A stretch of 19,433 bases of DNA from Planctomycetota bacterium (GCA_020638905.1 JACKHP010000041.1:1-19433); one strand, 5' to 3'; positions 1-8,704 are shown, counted from the first letter of the stretch. Translations and numbers: made by a program. Notes: generated from the sequence alone by a model not told the origin.

Positions 1-25
1 AATCGGCCGACCTTGCAGCCCCCTC

Positions 26-2566
26 CTACTCGTCCCCGAGGTAGCCGAGTTCGCGGAGCTGGGCTTCGGTCTCGGCGCTCAGGGGCGTCTCGCCGGGGAG
101 CCTGCCGCCGAGGCTGGCGCCCAGGTTGCGCAGGCTCTGCTCGACGTCGCGCACGAGCTCGATGCGGCGCGGGTCGGGAGGCAGGGCGTGCTGTTCGTGG
201 GGGTCGGCCTCGAGGTCGAAGGTCTCCTCGAGGTGCGGGTTGGGGATCGGCAGGCCGGGGAGGTCGGGCCCCCAGATCGTCTTGAAGCGGCCCTCGCGCA
301 GGGCGACCTTGCGCGCCACGTCGTCGACCTCCGAGAGCAGCGGACGCGGGCCCTTCGCCGCGGCGTCGAACAGGTCGCGGCCCTGGATGCCGTCGGGGCG
401 CGGCAGGCCGAGCGCCGCGAGCACGGTCGGCAGCACGTCGACCAGCATCGCCGGGTCGTCGACGCGCGCGGGCGGCCGTCCGGGGACGCGCACGAGCAGC
501 GGCACCTGGAGCAGCTCCTCGTAGAGCGAGTGCCCGTGCGCGACGAGGCCGTGTTCGCCGAGCTCCTTGCCGTGGTCGGCGGTGACGACCACGACCGTGT
601 CGTCGGAGAGGTCGAGCGCGTCGAGCGCGTCGAGCACCCGTCCCACGAAGTCGTCGGCCTGGCGCACCGAGGCGTCGTAGAGCTCGTCGAGCCGGGCCAG
701 CATGCGCGGCTCGGGCAGCTCCCACGTGGCGAGCGCGGCGCCCACGTCGTCGTCGGGCACGCGCAGCGGGACGTCCGCGTCGCCCAGGGCGGCCAGCGCC
801 CAGGCCGGCGGGTCGAACTGGTGCACCGCGTACGTGTGCAGGAACAGGAAGAACGACTGGCGTGCGTTGCGCTGGATCCAGGCCACGACGGCGTTCACGT
901 CGGACTCGGCCAGCATCTCCTCGTCGATGCCGTTGTACTTGTCGAGCATCGAGAGGATGCGCTCGGAGCCGAGGTTCGCCACGGGGTCGAGGGTCGAGTA
1001 GCGCTGGAAGCCGCTCCCGAAGCCGAACTCGGAGTCGAGGTAGCCGCCCGCGGTGAAGGCCCCGGTCGCCCAGCCGTGGGCGCGCAGGATCTGCGCCAGC
1101 GTGTGCGTGCGCACGGGGTCGATGCGGTCGCCGGTGCGCTGCACGCCGTGCACGCTGGGGAACTGTCCCGAGAGCATGCTCACGTGCGACGGGAGCGTGA
1201 ACGGGCCGTTGGCCCACGTGTCGGTGAAGAGCGTCGCCGTGCGGGAGAAGGCATCGATGCGCGGCGACGTCGGGCGCGCGTAGCCGTAGCACCCGAGCCG
1301 GTCGCTGCGCAGCGTGTCGATCGACACGAGCACCAGGTTCGGCCCGACGCGCGGCGGGTCGCCGGGGACGAGTCTCGGCGTCCCCAGCACGGCCAGCGCC
1401 GGAGCGCCCGGCGTCTGCGCGTCGGCGGTGAAGCGTACGCGCAACGGACGTCCGCGCGCTGCGGACGGGAGCGGGACCACGATCTGTCCCCAGCGCGAGT
1501 TCGAGAGTCCGAGCGTGACGAGCGTGCGCTCGCCGACCAGCAGCGGCGCGGCGTCGGGAGCGGCCTCCGCGTCTCGGAACTCCCAGCGCACGACCACCTT
1601 GTTGCCGCCCTCGATGCTCCCGTGGGGGACGAGCCCGAGGGACGTCTCGAACGTCGTGGGCGCGTCGGGACCGCGCACGTCGAGCGTGATCTCGCTGCCC
1701 GGCAGCAGCAGCAGCGAGGGCCGTTCGACGTGCCGGATCGAGAAGCGCCCGCGTGGCACGCGCGCCGGATTGGACAGCAGCGCGTCGTCGTACGCCAGCT
1801 CGCGCGCCACGTCGACGAGGTCGGGCGTCGAGACGGTCAGCCCCGTGACGCGCATCTCGGCCGCGGGATCCTCCTGGGGCATGGGCTGGCTGACCGCGAT
1901 GCCGACCCAGCGGGTCGAGCCCTTGAGGTCGACGAAGAGCTGCACGTCCTCGTCGTGATCGCCGAGCAGCGGGGTCGTCCAGTGCACCTTGGTCACGAGC
2001 GAGGCCGCGTTCGCCAGCCCTCCCGGATCGCCGGCCAGCTCGACCACGCCCAGCATGGCGCCCGACGAGTCCTCGCCGGGCATCGTGTGGTCGACGAGGG
2101 CGTGCGTCGACACGCGGGCGCTCACGATCAGGTCGCTGCCCGGCTCGACCTGCAGGAGCGCGACCCGTCCGCCGCCGTACCGGCCGATGACCATGGTGCC
2201 GTCGGGGAAGAGCGGCGAGCGCGCCTCGAAGGCGTTGCGCTCCCAGGTCGTGGCCTCGCGGTCGGGGAAGAGGTACGGCCTCCAGGTGTCGGGTGGGTCG
2301 TTGCACGGGTCGAGGAGCACGATGCGCTCCCGCAGCGGCCGGCGCAGACGGTGGGTCCCGTGCGGTGCGGCGTCGAGCAGGCGCGTGGCCGGCAGCGCCT
2401 GGCTGCCGGGCGGCGGCAGGACCAGGTCGGAGGTGGTCGGGAGCGCGCCGCCGTCGTCGGTCGCCGCGGTCGTCGCCCGTCCGCCTTCGGTCGCGTCGCC
2501 GCAGGCGCAGAGCGGCATCGACGCCAGGACGAGGCGGAGGACGAGAGACGTGCGGCGGTCCGGCAT
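26..2566 (-). CDS. Sulfatase-superfamily protein with catalytic Thr, probable lipoprotein
   Basis: Predicted 846-residue exported hydrolase or transferase of the sulfatase/alkaline-phosphatase superfamily. The N-terminus (LVLRLVLASMPLCAC) is a hydrophobic signal ending in a loose lipobox with Cys22 as possible lipid anchor. Residues 25-405 match no family I recognise and look beta-rich. The sulfatase domain spans about 410-740. It has a metal-site motif VSIDTLRSD (Asp417), the nucleophile region FTLPSHVSMLSG (Thr457), a second metal motif TADHGKELGEHG (Asp664, His665), and the C-terminal LRELGYLG ending common in this subgroup. The C/S-x-P-x-R formylglycine motif is absent: Thr457 sits where the modified Cys or Ser would be, as in phosphoethanolamine-transferase-like relatives. 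The substrate may therefore not be a sulfate ester. The start was chosen because it places the signal peptide at the N-terminus; the frame stays open upstream only as antisense of the next gene. It diverges from the flippase-like gene. Confidence 0.85.
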   Translation of the reverse strand: MPDRRTSLVLRLVLASMPLCACGDATEGGRATTAATDDGGALPTTSDLVLPPPGSQALPATRLLDAAPHGTHRLRRPLRERIVLLDPCNDPPDTWRPYLFPDREATTWERNAFEARSPLFPDGTMVIGRYGGGRVALLQVEPGSDLIVSARVSTHALVDHTMPGEDSSGAMLGVVELAGDPGGLANAASLVTKVHWTTPLLGDHDEDVQLFVDLKGSTRWVGIAVSQPMPQEDPAAEMRVTGLTVSTPDLVDVARELAYDDALLSNPARVPRGRFSIRHVERPSLLLLPGSEITLDVRGPDAPTTFETSLGLVPHGSIEGGNKVVVRWEFRDAEAAPDAAPLLVGERTLVTLGLSNSRWGQIVVPLPSAARGRPLRVRFTADAQTPGAPALAVLGTPRLVPGDPPRVGPNLVLVSIDTLRSDRLGCYGYARPTSPRIDAFSRTATLFTDTWANGPFTLPSHVSMLSGQFPSVHGVQRTGDRIDPVRTHTLAQILRAHGWATGAFTAGGYLDSEFGFGSGFQRYSTLDPVANLGSERILSMLDKYNGIDEEMLAESDVNAVVAWIQRNARQSFFLFLHTYAVHQFDPPAWALAALGDADVPLRVPDDDVGAALATWELPEPRMLARLDELYDASVRQADDFVGRVLDALDALDLSDDTVVVVTADHGKELGEHGLVAHGHSLYEELLQVPLLVRVPGRPPARVDDPAMLVDVLPTVLAALGLPRPDGIQGRDLFDAAAKGPRPLLSEVDDVARKVALREGRFKTIWGPDLPGLPIPNPHLEETFDLEADPHEQHALPPDPRRIELVRDVEQSLRNLGASLGGRLPGETPLSAETEAQLRELGYLGDE

Positions 2567-2594
2567 CGGGCGGGGGGCTCCGTTCGGGTCCCCC

Positions 2595-2600
2595 AGGATA
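2595..2600 (-). promoter_or_regulatory. Putative -10 box of the sulfatase-like gene
   Basis: TATCCT on the minus strand, 28 nt before the ATG, preceded by GAG. No convincing -35 is visible. It belongs to a recurring set of TANNNT boxes found upstream of most genes here. Confidence 0.35.
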
Positions 2601-2704
2601 CTCGCATGCGCGGGGCGACCGACCGCTTCTCGCGGCCGATCCTCGGCGCGTCGTCCGTCCGGGGTCAACACGCGACCCGCCGCCGGCCGATGAGGGAAGC
2701 TTGC

Positions 2705-2710
2705 TAGAGT
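2705..2710 (+). promoter_or_regulatory. Putative extended -10 box of the flippase-like gene
   Basis: TTGCTAGAGT carries a TAGAGT hexamer with an upstream TGC (extended -10 type). It lies 57 nt before the GTG start, in the 201-bp divergent intergenic region. There is no clear -35. Confidence 0.35.
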
Positions 2711-2767
2711 GACCTGCCTCCGTGGACGCCGTCCGTCCGCGCCTCCCCCGAGAGCCGCCTCGTCCCC

Positions 2768-3835
2768 GTGAAGTCCGCCCTGCGCATCCTCCTGCCGACG
2801 CTGTTCGCGGCGCTGCTGCTCGTGGGACTGTTCCACTGGGGCGGCGTCGAGGCGTCCGACCTGCGCGGCGCGTGGGAGAGCCTCTCGCTCGGTGCGTGGC
2901 TGGCCGCGCTCGGTCTGCACCTGCTGGTCTACAACCTGCGCGCGGTGCGCTACCGGCTGCTCATCCCCGCCGCGCACCGTCCCGACCACTGGAACGTGCT
3001 GGCCATCTCGGCCGGGCACAACCTCGCGACGTCGGTGCTGCCCGCGCGCACGGGCGACGCGTCGCTCGTGCTCTACCTGCGCGCGCAGTGCGGCGTGCCG
3101 GTCGAACTCGGACTCGCCGCGCTGCTCGTCTCGCGCCTGCTCGATCTCGCCACGCTGGCGCTCGCGCTCGGCCTCGCGTGTCTCGCCATCGGCGCGTTCG
3201 ACCCGACGCAGCCGGCGTGGATGACGCCCTTCGGCGCGGGCCTGCTGGCGGCCGGCGGCGCCCTGCTCGTGCTGGCGGCCTTCGCCGACAAGCTCACGCG
3301 CGTGGCGACGAAGGTCGCGCGCGTGCTGCGCGTCGACCGCCTGCGCCTCGGGAGCAAGCTGCTCGACAAGATCGACGAGGCCGGACACGCGCTGCGCGAG
3401 CTCGGACGCGGCCCCCGCTTCGTGGGCGTGGCGCTGCTCACCTGCGGCGTCTGGCTGGGACTGTTCTCGATGTACTCGGTGCTGGCCTTCGCGCTCGGCC
3501 TGCCCGAGACGCTGGGCTTCCCCGAGGCGGTCTTCGGCTCGGGCATGGCGGTCGTCACGAACCTGCTCCCGATCAACGCGCTGGCCGGCTTCGGGACGCA
3601 CGAGATGGGCTGGGCCTTCGGATTCAGCGAGGTCCTCGGTGTGCCGCGCGACCTGGCGCTGGCCACCGGCGTCGGCATGCACCTCGTGCAGCTCGCGAAC
3701 GTGTGCCTGCTGGGCGTGCTCGGCCACGTCGCGATGGGACTGCTCTCCGCCGGACGTCCCGCGGTCGACGCGCGTGAGCTCGAGCGGCTGCTGGCCGAGC
3801 GCGTCGCGAAGCCGTCGGTCGAGGACGCGCTCTGA
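2768..3835 (+). CDS. Flippase-like / lysylphosphatidylglycerol synthase TM-domain protein
   Basis: A 355-residue polytopic inner-membrane protein of the LPG_synthase_TM / UPF0104 (YbhN, AglD-like) family. It has a hydrophobic N-terminal segment (about 6-23), then several membrane segments. The conserved stretch GHNLATSVLPARTGD with following LYLR corresponds to the family's polar PxRxGE-like signature. Near the C-terminus is LPINALAGFGTHE, another typical family signature. It lacks the cytoplasmic aminoacyl-transferase domain of full MprF, so lysyl transfer to lipids is not expected; a role in lipid or glycolipid handling is an inference from the family. It starts at a GTG with only a weak purine stretch upstream. 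It is divergent from the sulfatase-like gene, which may act on the same envelope components. Confidence 0.8.
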   Translation: MKSALRILLPTLFAALLLVGLFHWGGVEASDLRGAWESLSLGAWLAALGLHLLVYNLRAVRYRLLIPAAHRPDHWNVLAISAGHNLATSVLPARTGDASLVLYLRAQCGVPVELGLAALLVSRLLDLATLALALGLACLAIGAFDPTQPAWMTPFGAGLLAAGGALLVLAAFADKLTRVATKVARVLRVDRLRLGSKLLDKIDEAGHALRELGRGPRFVGVALLTCGVWLGLFSMYSVLAFALGLPETLGFPEAVFGSGMAVVTNLLPINALAGFGTHEMGWAFGFSEVLGVPRDLALATGVGMHLVQLANVCLLGVLGHVAMGLLSAGRPAVDARELERLLAERVAKPSVEDAL

Positions 3836-3849
3836 CCCGACGCCAGGAG

Positions 3850-3870
3850 TCGCGCGCGTCGGTCGCGCGA
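3850..3870 (+). terminator. Weak hairpin after the flippase-like gene
   Basis: A 7-bp GC stem (TCGCGCG / CGCGCGA) with a 7-nt loop, 15 nt past the stop. There is no T-tract. In DNA this GC-rich such stems arise easily by chance, so it is only a candidate. Confidence 0.2.
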
Positions 3871-3935
3871 GGTCCGCGGCGCGCGTGATCCGTCGGGCGT
3901 CGCGGGCCCGCGCACGGCGCGCGGATCGCCCGTGC

Positions 3936-3941
3936 TACGCT
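3936..3941 (+). promoter_or_regulatory. Putative extended -10 box of the permease gene
   Basis: GTGCTACGCT contains TACGCT with upstream TGC, ending 30 nt before the ATG. It fits the window's common promoter pattern; no -35 is evident. Confidence 0.35.
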
Positions 3942-3971
3942 CCGGCCCGTCCCCGGGATCCAGAGGCACGC

Positions 3972-5369
3972 ATGGACGAGCGCGGCACGCGTCGACTCGG
4001 CGCCTTCGACATCGGCTGCATCGTCGTGGGCGGGATCCTCGGCGTGGGCATCTTCTTCACGCCGGCGCGCGTGGCGCAGCGCGTCGACGACGTCCCGCAG
4101 CTGCTCACGGCGTGGGTCGTCGGCGGCGTGGTGGCGCTGCTCGGGGGACTCGTCTTCGCCGAGCTCGCGCGACGCGTGCCCGGGCACGGCGGCACCCTGC
4201 TCTACGTGCGGCGCGCCTTCGGCGACCTGCCGGCGTTCGTGTACGGCTGGGCGAACACGCTCGTGATCCAGGCCGGGGCGCTGGGCGTGATCGGTCTCGT
4301 GCTGGTCGACAACCTGGCCGTCGCGCTGGGACGTCCCGAGCCGACGGCCGGTGCGAAGGTGGCCGTCGCGGTGCTGGCCATCCTGGCCTTCACCGCGCTC
4401 AACGCCCGCGGACTGCGCGTGGGCGCCGGCACGCAGAACGTGCTCACCGTGGCCAAGATCGCCGCCGTGGGCGGACTCGTCGGGCTCGCGCTGTGGGGCG
4501 CGGCGGGAGGGGGCGAGGCCGCGCTCGCGGCACCGGCGTCCGACGCAGCCCCGAAGGGCTGGCTCGTGGCGTTGGGCGCGGCGATCCTGCCGGTCATGTT
4601 CAGCTACGGCGGCTGGCAGCAGGGTTCGTTCGTGGCCGGCGCCGCGCGCGACCCGAAACGCGACGTCCCGCGCGGGATGCTGGGCGGGGTGAGCGTGATC
4701 GTGATCACGTACCTCGCGGTGAACGTGGCCTTCCTCCGGCTGCTCGGCTTCGAGGGCGCGCGGGCGTCGTCGGCCATCGCCGCCGACGCGGCGCGGGCGG
4801 CGCTCGCCCCGTCCGGACACGGGGACCTCGCGGCGCGGCTGCTGGCCGGCGCGGTGGTCGTGTCGTGCCTCGGCATCCTGAACACGATCCTGCTCGCGCC
4901 GCCGTACGTCGTGCACGCCATGTCGAAGGAGGGGTTGCTGCCGGCCGGCGTGGGGCGGCTCAGCAGCACCACCGGCGCGCCGGTGATCGCGGTGCTCGTC
5001 CAGGGACTGTGGGCCGCGCTGCTGCTGGGCGGCGTGTGGCTGCTGCGGCGCGACGACCCGGGGTCGGTGCTCGACGTGCTGCTCGAGGGCGTCGTGTTCG
5101 TCGACTGGATCTTCTACGGCGCGTGCGGTGCGGCGCTGCTCGTGCTCCTGCATCGGCAGCGCGACGTCCCCGCGACCCAGCGCGACGGCGGACTCTTCGG
5201 CGTCGAGCCCACGCGGGCCGTGGCCCGGTTGTTCGTGCTCGCGTCGTTCGCCATCACCGCCGGCGCGCTGGCGTCGACCTCGCGCGTGCCCGCGCTCACG
5301 GGACTCGCCGTGTGCGGCCTGGGCGTGCTCGCGTTCCCGCTGCTGCGCCGACGCGTGCCGGCTCAGTAG
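3972..5369 (+). CDS. APC-superfamily amino acid permease
   Basis: A 465-residue secondary transporter predicted in the inner membrane, importing or exchanging amino acids or related compounds with protons. Residues 12-32 (FDIGCIVVGGILGVGIFFTP) are the characteristic APC first helix with its Gly-rich unwound segment. The middle holds FSYGGWQQ followed by AARDPKRDVPRGML, matching the sixth helix and following loop of the family (the usual Glu before DPKR is Ala here). About twelve hydrophobic segments fill the length, which is normal for the family. The ATG is preceded by AGAGG at a suitable distance, and the first APC helix begins just after it. The substrate cannot be assigned from sequence. 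The stop codon lies inside the 3' end of panB, which runs in the opposite direction; the overlap is 7 bp and there is no room for a separate terminator. Confidence 0.9.
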   Translation: MDERGTRRLGAFDIGCIVVGGILGVGIFFTPARVAQRVDDVPQLLTAWVVGGVVALLGGLVFAELARRVPGHGGTLLYVRRAFGDLPAFVYGWANTLVIQAGALGVIGLVLVDNLAVALGRPEPTAGAKVAVAVLAILAFTALNARGLRVGAGTQNVLTVAKIAAVGGLVGLALWGAAGGGEAALAAPASDAAPKGWLVALGAAILPVMFSYGGWQQGSFVAGAARDPKRDVPRGMLGGVSVIVITYLAVNVAFLRLLGFEGARASSAIAADAARAALAPSGHGDLAARLLAGAVVVSCLGILNTILLAPPYVVHAMSKEGLLPAGVGRLSSTTGAPVIAVLVQGLWAALLLGGVWLLRRDDPGSVLDVLLEGVVFVDWIFYGACGAALLVLLHRQRDVPATQRDGGLFGVEPTRAVARLFVLASFAITAGALASTSRVPALTGLAVCGLGVLAFPLLRRRVPAQ

Positions 5370-6196
5370 CTCTCGGATTCCTGCGGGAAGTCGTTGCTGC
5401 GCACGTCTTCGGCGAAGTTGCCGAAGGCCTGGCGCATGGCGTCGGCGAGTTCGGCGTAGCGACGCACGAAGCGCGGCTTGAAGCGCGTGTAGATGCCGAG
5501 CATGTCGTGCGACACGAGCACCTGGCCGTCGCAGCCGGGTCCCGCGCCGATGCCGATCACGGGGATCGTGAGCGCCTGGCTGATCTCGTAGCCGAGCGAG
5601 GCGGGCACCTTCTCGAGCACCAGCGCGAACGCGCCGGCATCCTGCAGCGCGCGCGCGTCGCGGCGGATCTCCTCGGCCTCCTCGGCGTCCTCGGCACGCA
5701 CGCGGTAGGTGCCGAACTTGTGGATCGACTGGGGCGTCAGTCCGAGGTGTCCCATGACGGGGATGCCCACGTCGACGATGCGGCGCACGGTGGCGCAGAT
5801 CTGCTCGCCGCCCTCGAGCTTGACGGCCTCGGCGCCGGCCTCCTTGACCATGCGTCCCGAGTTGCGCAGCGCCTCGTCGGCGTTGACCTGATAGGACATG
5901 AACGGCAGGTCGGCCACCACGATGGCGCGCTCGACGCCCTTGCGGACCACCGCCGCGTGGTAGAGCATCTGCTCCATCGTCACGCCGACCGTCGTGTCCT
6001 TGCCCTGGATCACCATCGCGGCCGAGTCGCCGACCAGGATGAGGTCGATGCCGGCCTCGTCGATGAGCCGCGCCATGAGGTAGTCGTACGCGGTGAGCGC
6101 CGCGATCTTGACGCCCTTGCGCTTCATGCGCTGCAGCGTGTGGGTCGTGACCTTCTTGCGCTCGGCCTCGTGGGACGACTCGGGCGTGGCACTCAT
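5363..6196 (-). CDS. panB: 3-methyl-2-oxobutanoate hydroxymethyltransferase
   Basis: A 277-residue ketopantoate hydroxymethyltransferase. It transfers a hydroxymethyl group from 5,10-methylenetetrahydrofolate to 2-oxoisovalerate, the first committed step of pantothenate (CoA precursor) synthesis in the cytoplasm. It forms a TIM barrel. Family motifs are all present: TAYDY (35-39), LVGDSAAMV with metal-ligand Asp57, VADLPFMSY with Asp96, KLEGG with Glu128, MGHLGLTPQS (148-157), catalytic Glu195 in LEKVPA, and IGIGAGPGCDGQVLV. A GAGGG ribosome site lies 7 nt before the ATG, fixing the start. No panC, panD or panE is visible nearby, so the pathway is not clustered here. It converges on the permease gene and is followed by no hairpin. 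Confidence 0.97.
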   Translation of the reverse strand: MSATPESSHEAERKKVTTHTLQRMKRKGVKIAALTAYDYLMARLIDEAGIDLILVGDSAAMVIQGKDTTVGVTMEQMLYHAAVVRKGVERAIVVADLPFMSYQVNADEALRNSGRMVKEAGAEAVKLEGGEQICATVRRIVDVGIPVMGHLGLTPQSIHKFGTYRVRAEDAEEAEEIRRDARALQDAGAFALVLEKVPASLGYEISQALTIPVIGIGAGPGCDGQVLVSHDMLGIYTRFKPRFVRRYAELADAMRQAFGNFAEDVRSNDFPQESESY

Positions 6197-6224
6197 GCGG
6201 GGACCCTCACGGCAAGGACGGGCC

Positions 6225-6230
6225 AGCCTA
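6225..6230 (-). promoter_or_regulatory. Putative -10 box of panB
   Basis: TAGGCT on the minus strand in the context GGAGTAGGCTGG, 28 nt before the ATG. It suggests panB has its own promoter in the 83-bp gap after the beta-propeller gene. Confidence 0.35.
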
Positions 6231-6279
6231 CTCCGCGGTCGAACGGAGGGGCAAGGAACCGGTGGCGCGCCGCCTCGTC

Positions 6280-8691
6280 TCAGTAGTCGTACGCGAACCC
6301 GTCGCTGCGCACCATGGTTCCCGACGAGCCCGGCGCCCCGACCCCGCGCACGACCACGCGGACCGTGTGCGGCCGGACGTCGGCGAACGCACGCTCGGCC
6401 AGTAGCGCGCGCGGCTCGTCGGCGGGCGCCCAGAGCGACACGCTGCCGACGGACTTGCCGTCGAGCACGATCGTCGCCATCCCGCCGTCGGGACCCCTGC
6501 GGCCGTACCAGCGCAGGGAGCGCCCGCGGAACGAGAGCTCGCACGACGCGCCCGCCGCGCCGGACTCGTGCCGGCTGCCGCCCAGGTCGTCGGGGTCGCC
6601 CTCGTGCGCGCTCCAGTCGCCGGCATGGGTCACCGTCTGGTGGCGGTCGTCGACCTGGACGAATCCCGGCAGCGGCGTCCACGAGCCGCCGGCGTCGGTC
6701 GAGCGGTAGAGGCCGTCGTGGGTCGCCACGAAGAGCGTGCGGTCCTCCGCGAACCCGGGCGAGAGCACCACGCCGCGCGTGGCCTGCTGCGCCGGCAGTC
6801 CCGCTCCCACGGGTTGCCACGTGTCGCCGCGGTCGGTCGAGCGGAAGACGCCGTGGGAGAGGACGCTCGCGAACAGCGTGTCGTCGTCGGCGAAGCCCGG
6901 CGAGAGCGCGATTGAGTCGACCACCACGGGTTCGTCGCCCTGGGCGATGCCGACGTCGATCGAGGTCCAGCCGCTGCCGCCGCTGGTCGAGCGGCGCACG
7001 CCGCTGCCCACGGTGCCGGCGTAGAGCGTCTGGTCGCGCGCGAAGTCGGGCGACAGCGCGAGCGTGCGCACGCCCAGCTCGAACAGCCCCGACGACTTCC
7101 ACGTGCTGCCGCCGTCGGTGCTCTTGTAGACGCCGTGCTTGAGGCGGTTCTTGTTGGCGACGAAGAGCGTGTCGTCGTCGGCGAAGGCGGGCGAGAAGAC
7201 GATCGCGCCCACGGAGAGGTTCGGCAGGCCGCCCTGGACGAGCGTCCACGAGTCGCCGGCGTCGTGGCTCGCGTAGACGCCCTGCGCGCCGCCTCCGCCC
7301 ACGAGCAGCGTGCGGTCGTCGGCGAACGCGGGAGAGAGCCCGATGCCGCGCACGATCGCGATCGACTCGGGGACGGGCAGCTCGGTCCACGAGAGACCCG
7401 CGTCGGACGAGCGCCAGAGCGTGCCGTAGCCGGCGAAGAGCGTGCGGTCGTCGGCGAACGCGGGCGAGAGCGCCAGGCCGCCCGAGTACAGCGCGTCCAT
7501 GCCGGTGACGCGCGCCGTCCAGCCGGGCGGTTCGGATGCACGTCCGTCGGGCGGACCGTAGCGGAAGACTCCGCCGCCGTAGTTGCCGGCGAAGAGCGCG
7601 CCGTCGTGGACGAAGTCGGGCGAGAGCGCGAGCTGGCGGTCGATGCGCTGGTGGTAGCAGTCGCGCTGCGTCCAGCTGCGTCCGCGGTCGGTGGAGACGA
7701 ACAGGCCCTCGTACGCGCCCAGCAGCAGCGTGCCGTCGGTCGTGAACGACGGTGACGGCACCAGATTGACCCAGTGCTGCGCGACCAGGTCGGACGGGGC
7801 TTCAAGTCCGTCGGCGTGCAGCGTCCAGGGCGAGAACGGCGCCGCGGCGCGGAACACGCCGGCCTCGCGCGTGGCGCAGAACAGCGCGCCGCCGCCGACG
7901 AAGACCACGTCGTTCACGTCGAGGTCGTCCAGGCCGTCGTTGCCGGGCGCGAACGTGGCACCCCCGTCGTCACTCAGCAGCACGCCGCCGCCGGCCACGC
8001 CGAAGGCCACCGCAAGCCGCTGCCCGTCGTCGGGATCCACCGAGAGCGAGGCCGCGAGCTGCGGCAGGTCGGCGCGGCCCGTCCACGTGAGGCCGCCGTC
8101 GAACGATGCGTGGACGCGAGCGCCGGCGGCGTAGAGCGTGCCGTCGGACGCGAAGGTCACGTGCCGCAGGTCGAACTCCGAGAGGCCGGAGTTCGAGGCC
8201 GTCCACGTGTCGCCCCGATCGGTCGAGCGGAAGCAGCCCAGCGGCGTGACCGCGACGAGCGTGCCGTCGTCGGCGAAGTGGGGCGAGATCGCCACGTCGC
8301 GCACCTCGTTCGTGAACAGCCCGGTGGACGTCGCGCCGAAGGCGTTGCCTCCGTCGGTCGAACGATGGATGCCGCCCGAGAGCGTCGCGACGAAGACCGT
8401 CCCGTCGAGGACGAACCCGGGCGAGACCTCGATGTCGGAGACGTCCTCGATCGCCATCGAGGCCTCGTCCTGGGTCCACGAGCGTCCGCCGTCGGTGCTG
8501 CGTCCGAAGAGCTTGCGCTCGGTGAAGGTGAACGCGGCGAAGACGGTCTGGTCGTGGACGAAGTCGGGCGAGACCGCGATCGGCCAGGCGATGTCGTGCG
8601 GTGCGTGGGCCCGGGCAGCGGGAGCGCAGAGCGCAATCGCACACACGGCGAACACGCGGGGCACGAGTGGACGGCGGACGCGCGACGACAT
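6280..8691 (-). CDS. Exported Asp-box (BNR/sialidase-like) beta-propeller protein
   Basis: An 803-residue protein with a clear signal peptide (about 1-28, ending APAARA before HAPHD), so exported. The body is a repeated unit of the form LSPxFAxDxTLFxA followed by an Asp box S-x-D-x-G-x-x-W. I count 12 Asp boxes, for example STDGGRSW, STDRGDTW, SSDAGLSW and STDAGGSW. This is the architecture of sortilin/Vps10-like and exo-sialidase-like propellers and suggests one or two multi-bladed propellers. The last 110 residues form a separate beta-sandwich-like domain with WYGRRGPDGG and VLDGKSVGSVSL, resembling carbohydrate-binding jelly-roll modules. I see no sialidase Arg triad or nucleophile Tyr, so catalysis is doubtful; ligand or surface binding is more likely. 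No ribosome site is visible before the ATG. A GTG at codon 10 would also keep a shorter signal peptide. Confidence 0.8.
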   Translation of the reverse strand: MSSRVRRPLVPRVFAVCAIALCAPAARAHAPHDIAWPIAVSPDFVHDQTVFAAFTFTERKLFGRSTDGGRSWTQDEASMAIEDVSDIEVSPGFVLDGTVFVATLSGGIHRSTDGGNAFGATSTGLFTNEVRDVAISPHFADDGTLVAVTPLGCFRSTDRGDTWTASNSGLSEFDLRHVTFASDGTLYAAGARVHASFDGGLTWTGRADLPQLAASLSVDPDDGQRLAVAFGVAGGGVLLSDDGGATFAPGNDGLDDLDVNDVVFVGGGALFCATREAGVFRAAAPFSPWTLHADGLEAPSDLVAQHWVNLVPSPSFTTDGTLLLGAYEGLFVSTDRGRSWTQRDCYHQRIDRQLALSPDFVHDGALFAGNYGGGVFRYGPPDGRASEPPGWTARVTGMDALYSGGLALSPAFADDRTLFAGYGTLWRSSDAGLSWTELPVPESIAIVRGIGLSPAFADDRTLLVGGGGAQGVYASHDAGDSWTLVQGGLPNLSVGAIVFSPAFADDDTLFVANKNRLKHGVYKSTDGGSTWKSSGLFELGVRTLALSPDFARDQTLYAGTVGSGVRRSTSGGSGWTSIDVGIAQGDEPVVVDSIALSPGFADDDTLFASVLSHGVFRSTDRGDTWQPVGAGLPAQQATRGVVLSPGFAEDRTLFVATHDGLYRSTDAGGSWTPLPGFVQVDDRHQTVTHAGDWSAHEGDPDDLGGSRHESGAAGASCELSFRGRSLRWYGRRGPDGGMATIVLDGKSVGSVSLWAPADEPRALLAERAFADVRPHTVRVVVRGVGAPGSSGTMVRSDGFAYDY

Positions 8692-8698
8692 GGGGCTC

Positions 8699-8704
8699 AG
8701 TCTA
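8699..8704 (-). promoter_or_regulatory. Putative extended -10 box of the beta-propeller gene
   Basis: CTGCTAGACT on the minus strand holds TAGACT with upstream TGC, only 7 nt before the ATG. If real, transcription would begin at or next to the start codon, giving a leaderless message. Alternatively translation starts at the GTG of codon 10. Confidence 0.35.

Noticed and set aside
188..2707. Long plus-strand open frame of 839 codons opposite the sulfatase-like gene
   Set aside because: It is an antisense shadow: the product is a low-complexity Arg/Val/Glu/His series with no domain, whereas the minus strand encodes recognisable sulfatase motifs.
2567..3727. N-terminal extension of the sulfatase-like frame upstream to 3727
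   Set aside because: It is antisense to the flippase-like gene, low in complexity, and would bury the signal peptide; the promoter-like box at 2595 also lies inside it.
6280..8691. Active sialidase
   Set aside because: Asp boxes are structural only; I could not find the Arg triad, Tyr/Glu nucleophile pair or the RIP motif of true sialidases.
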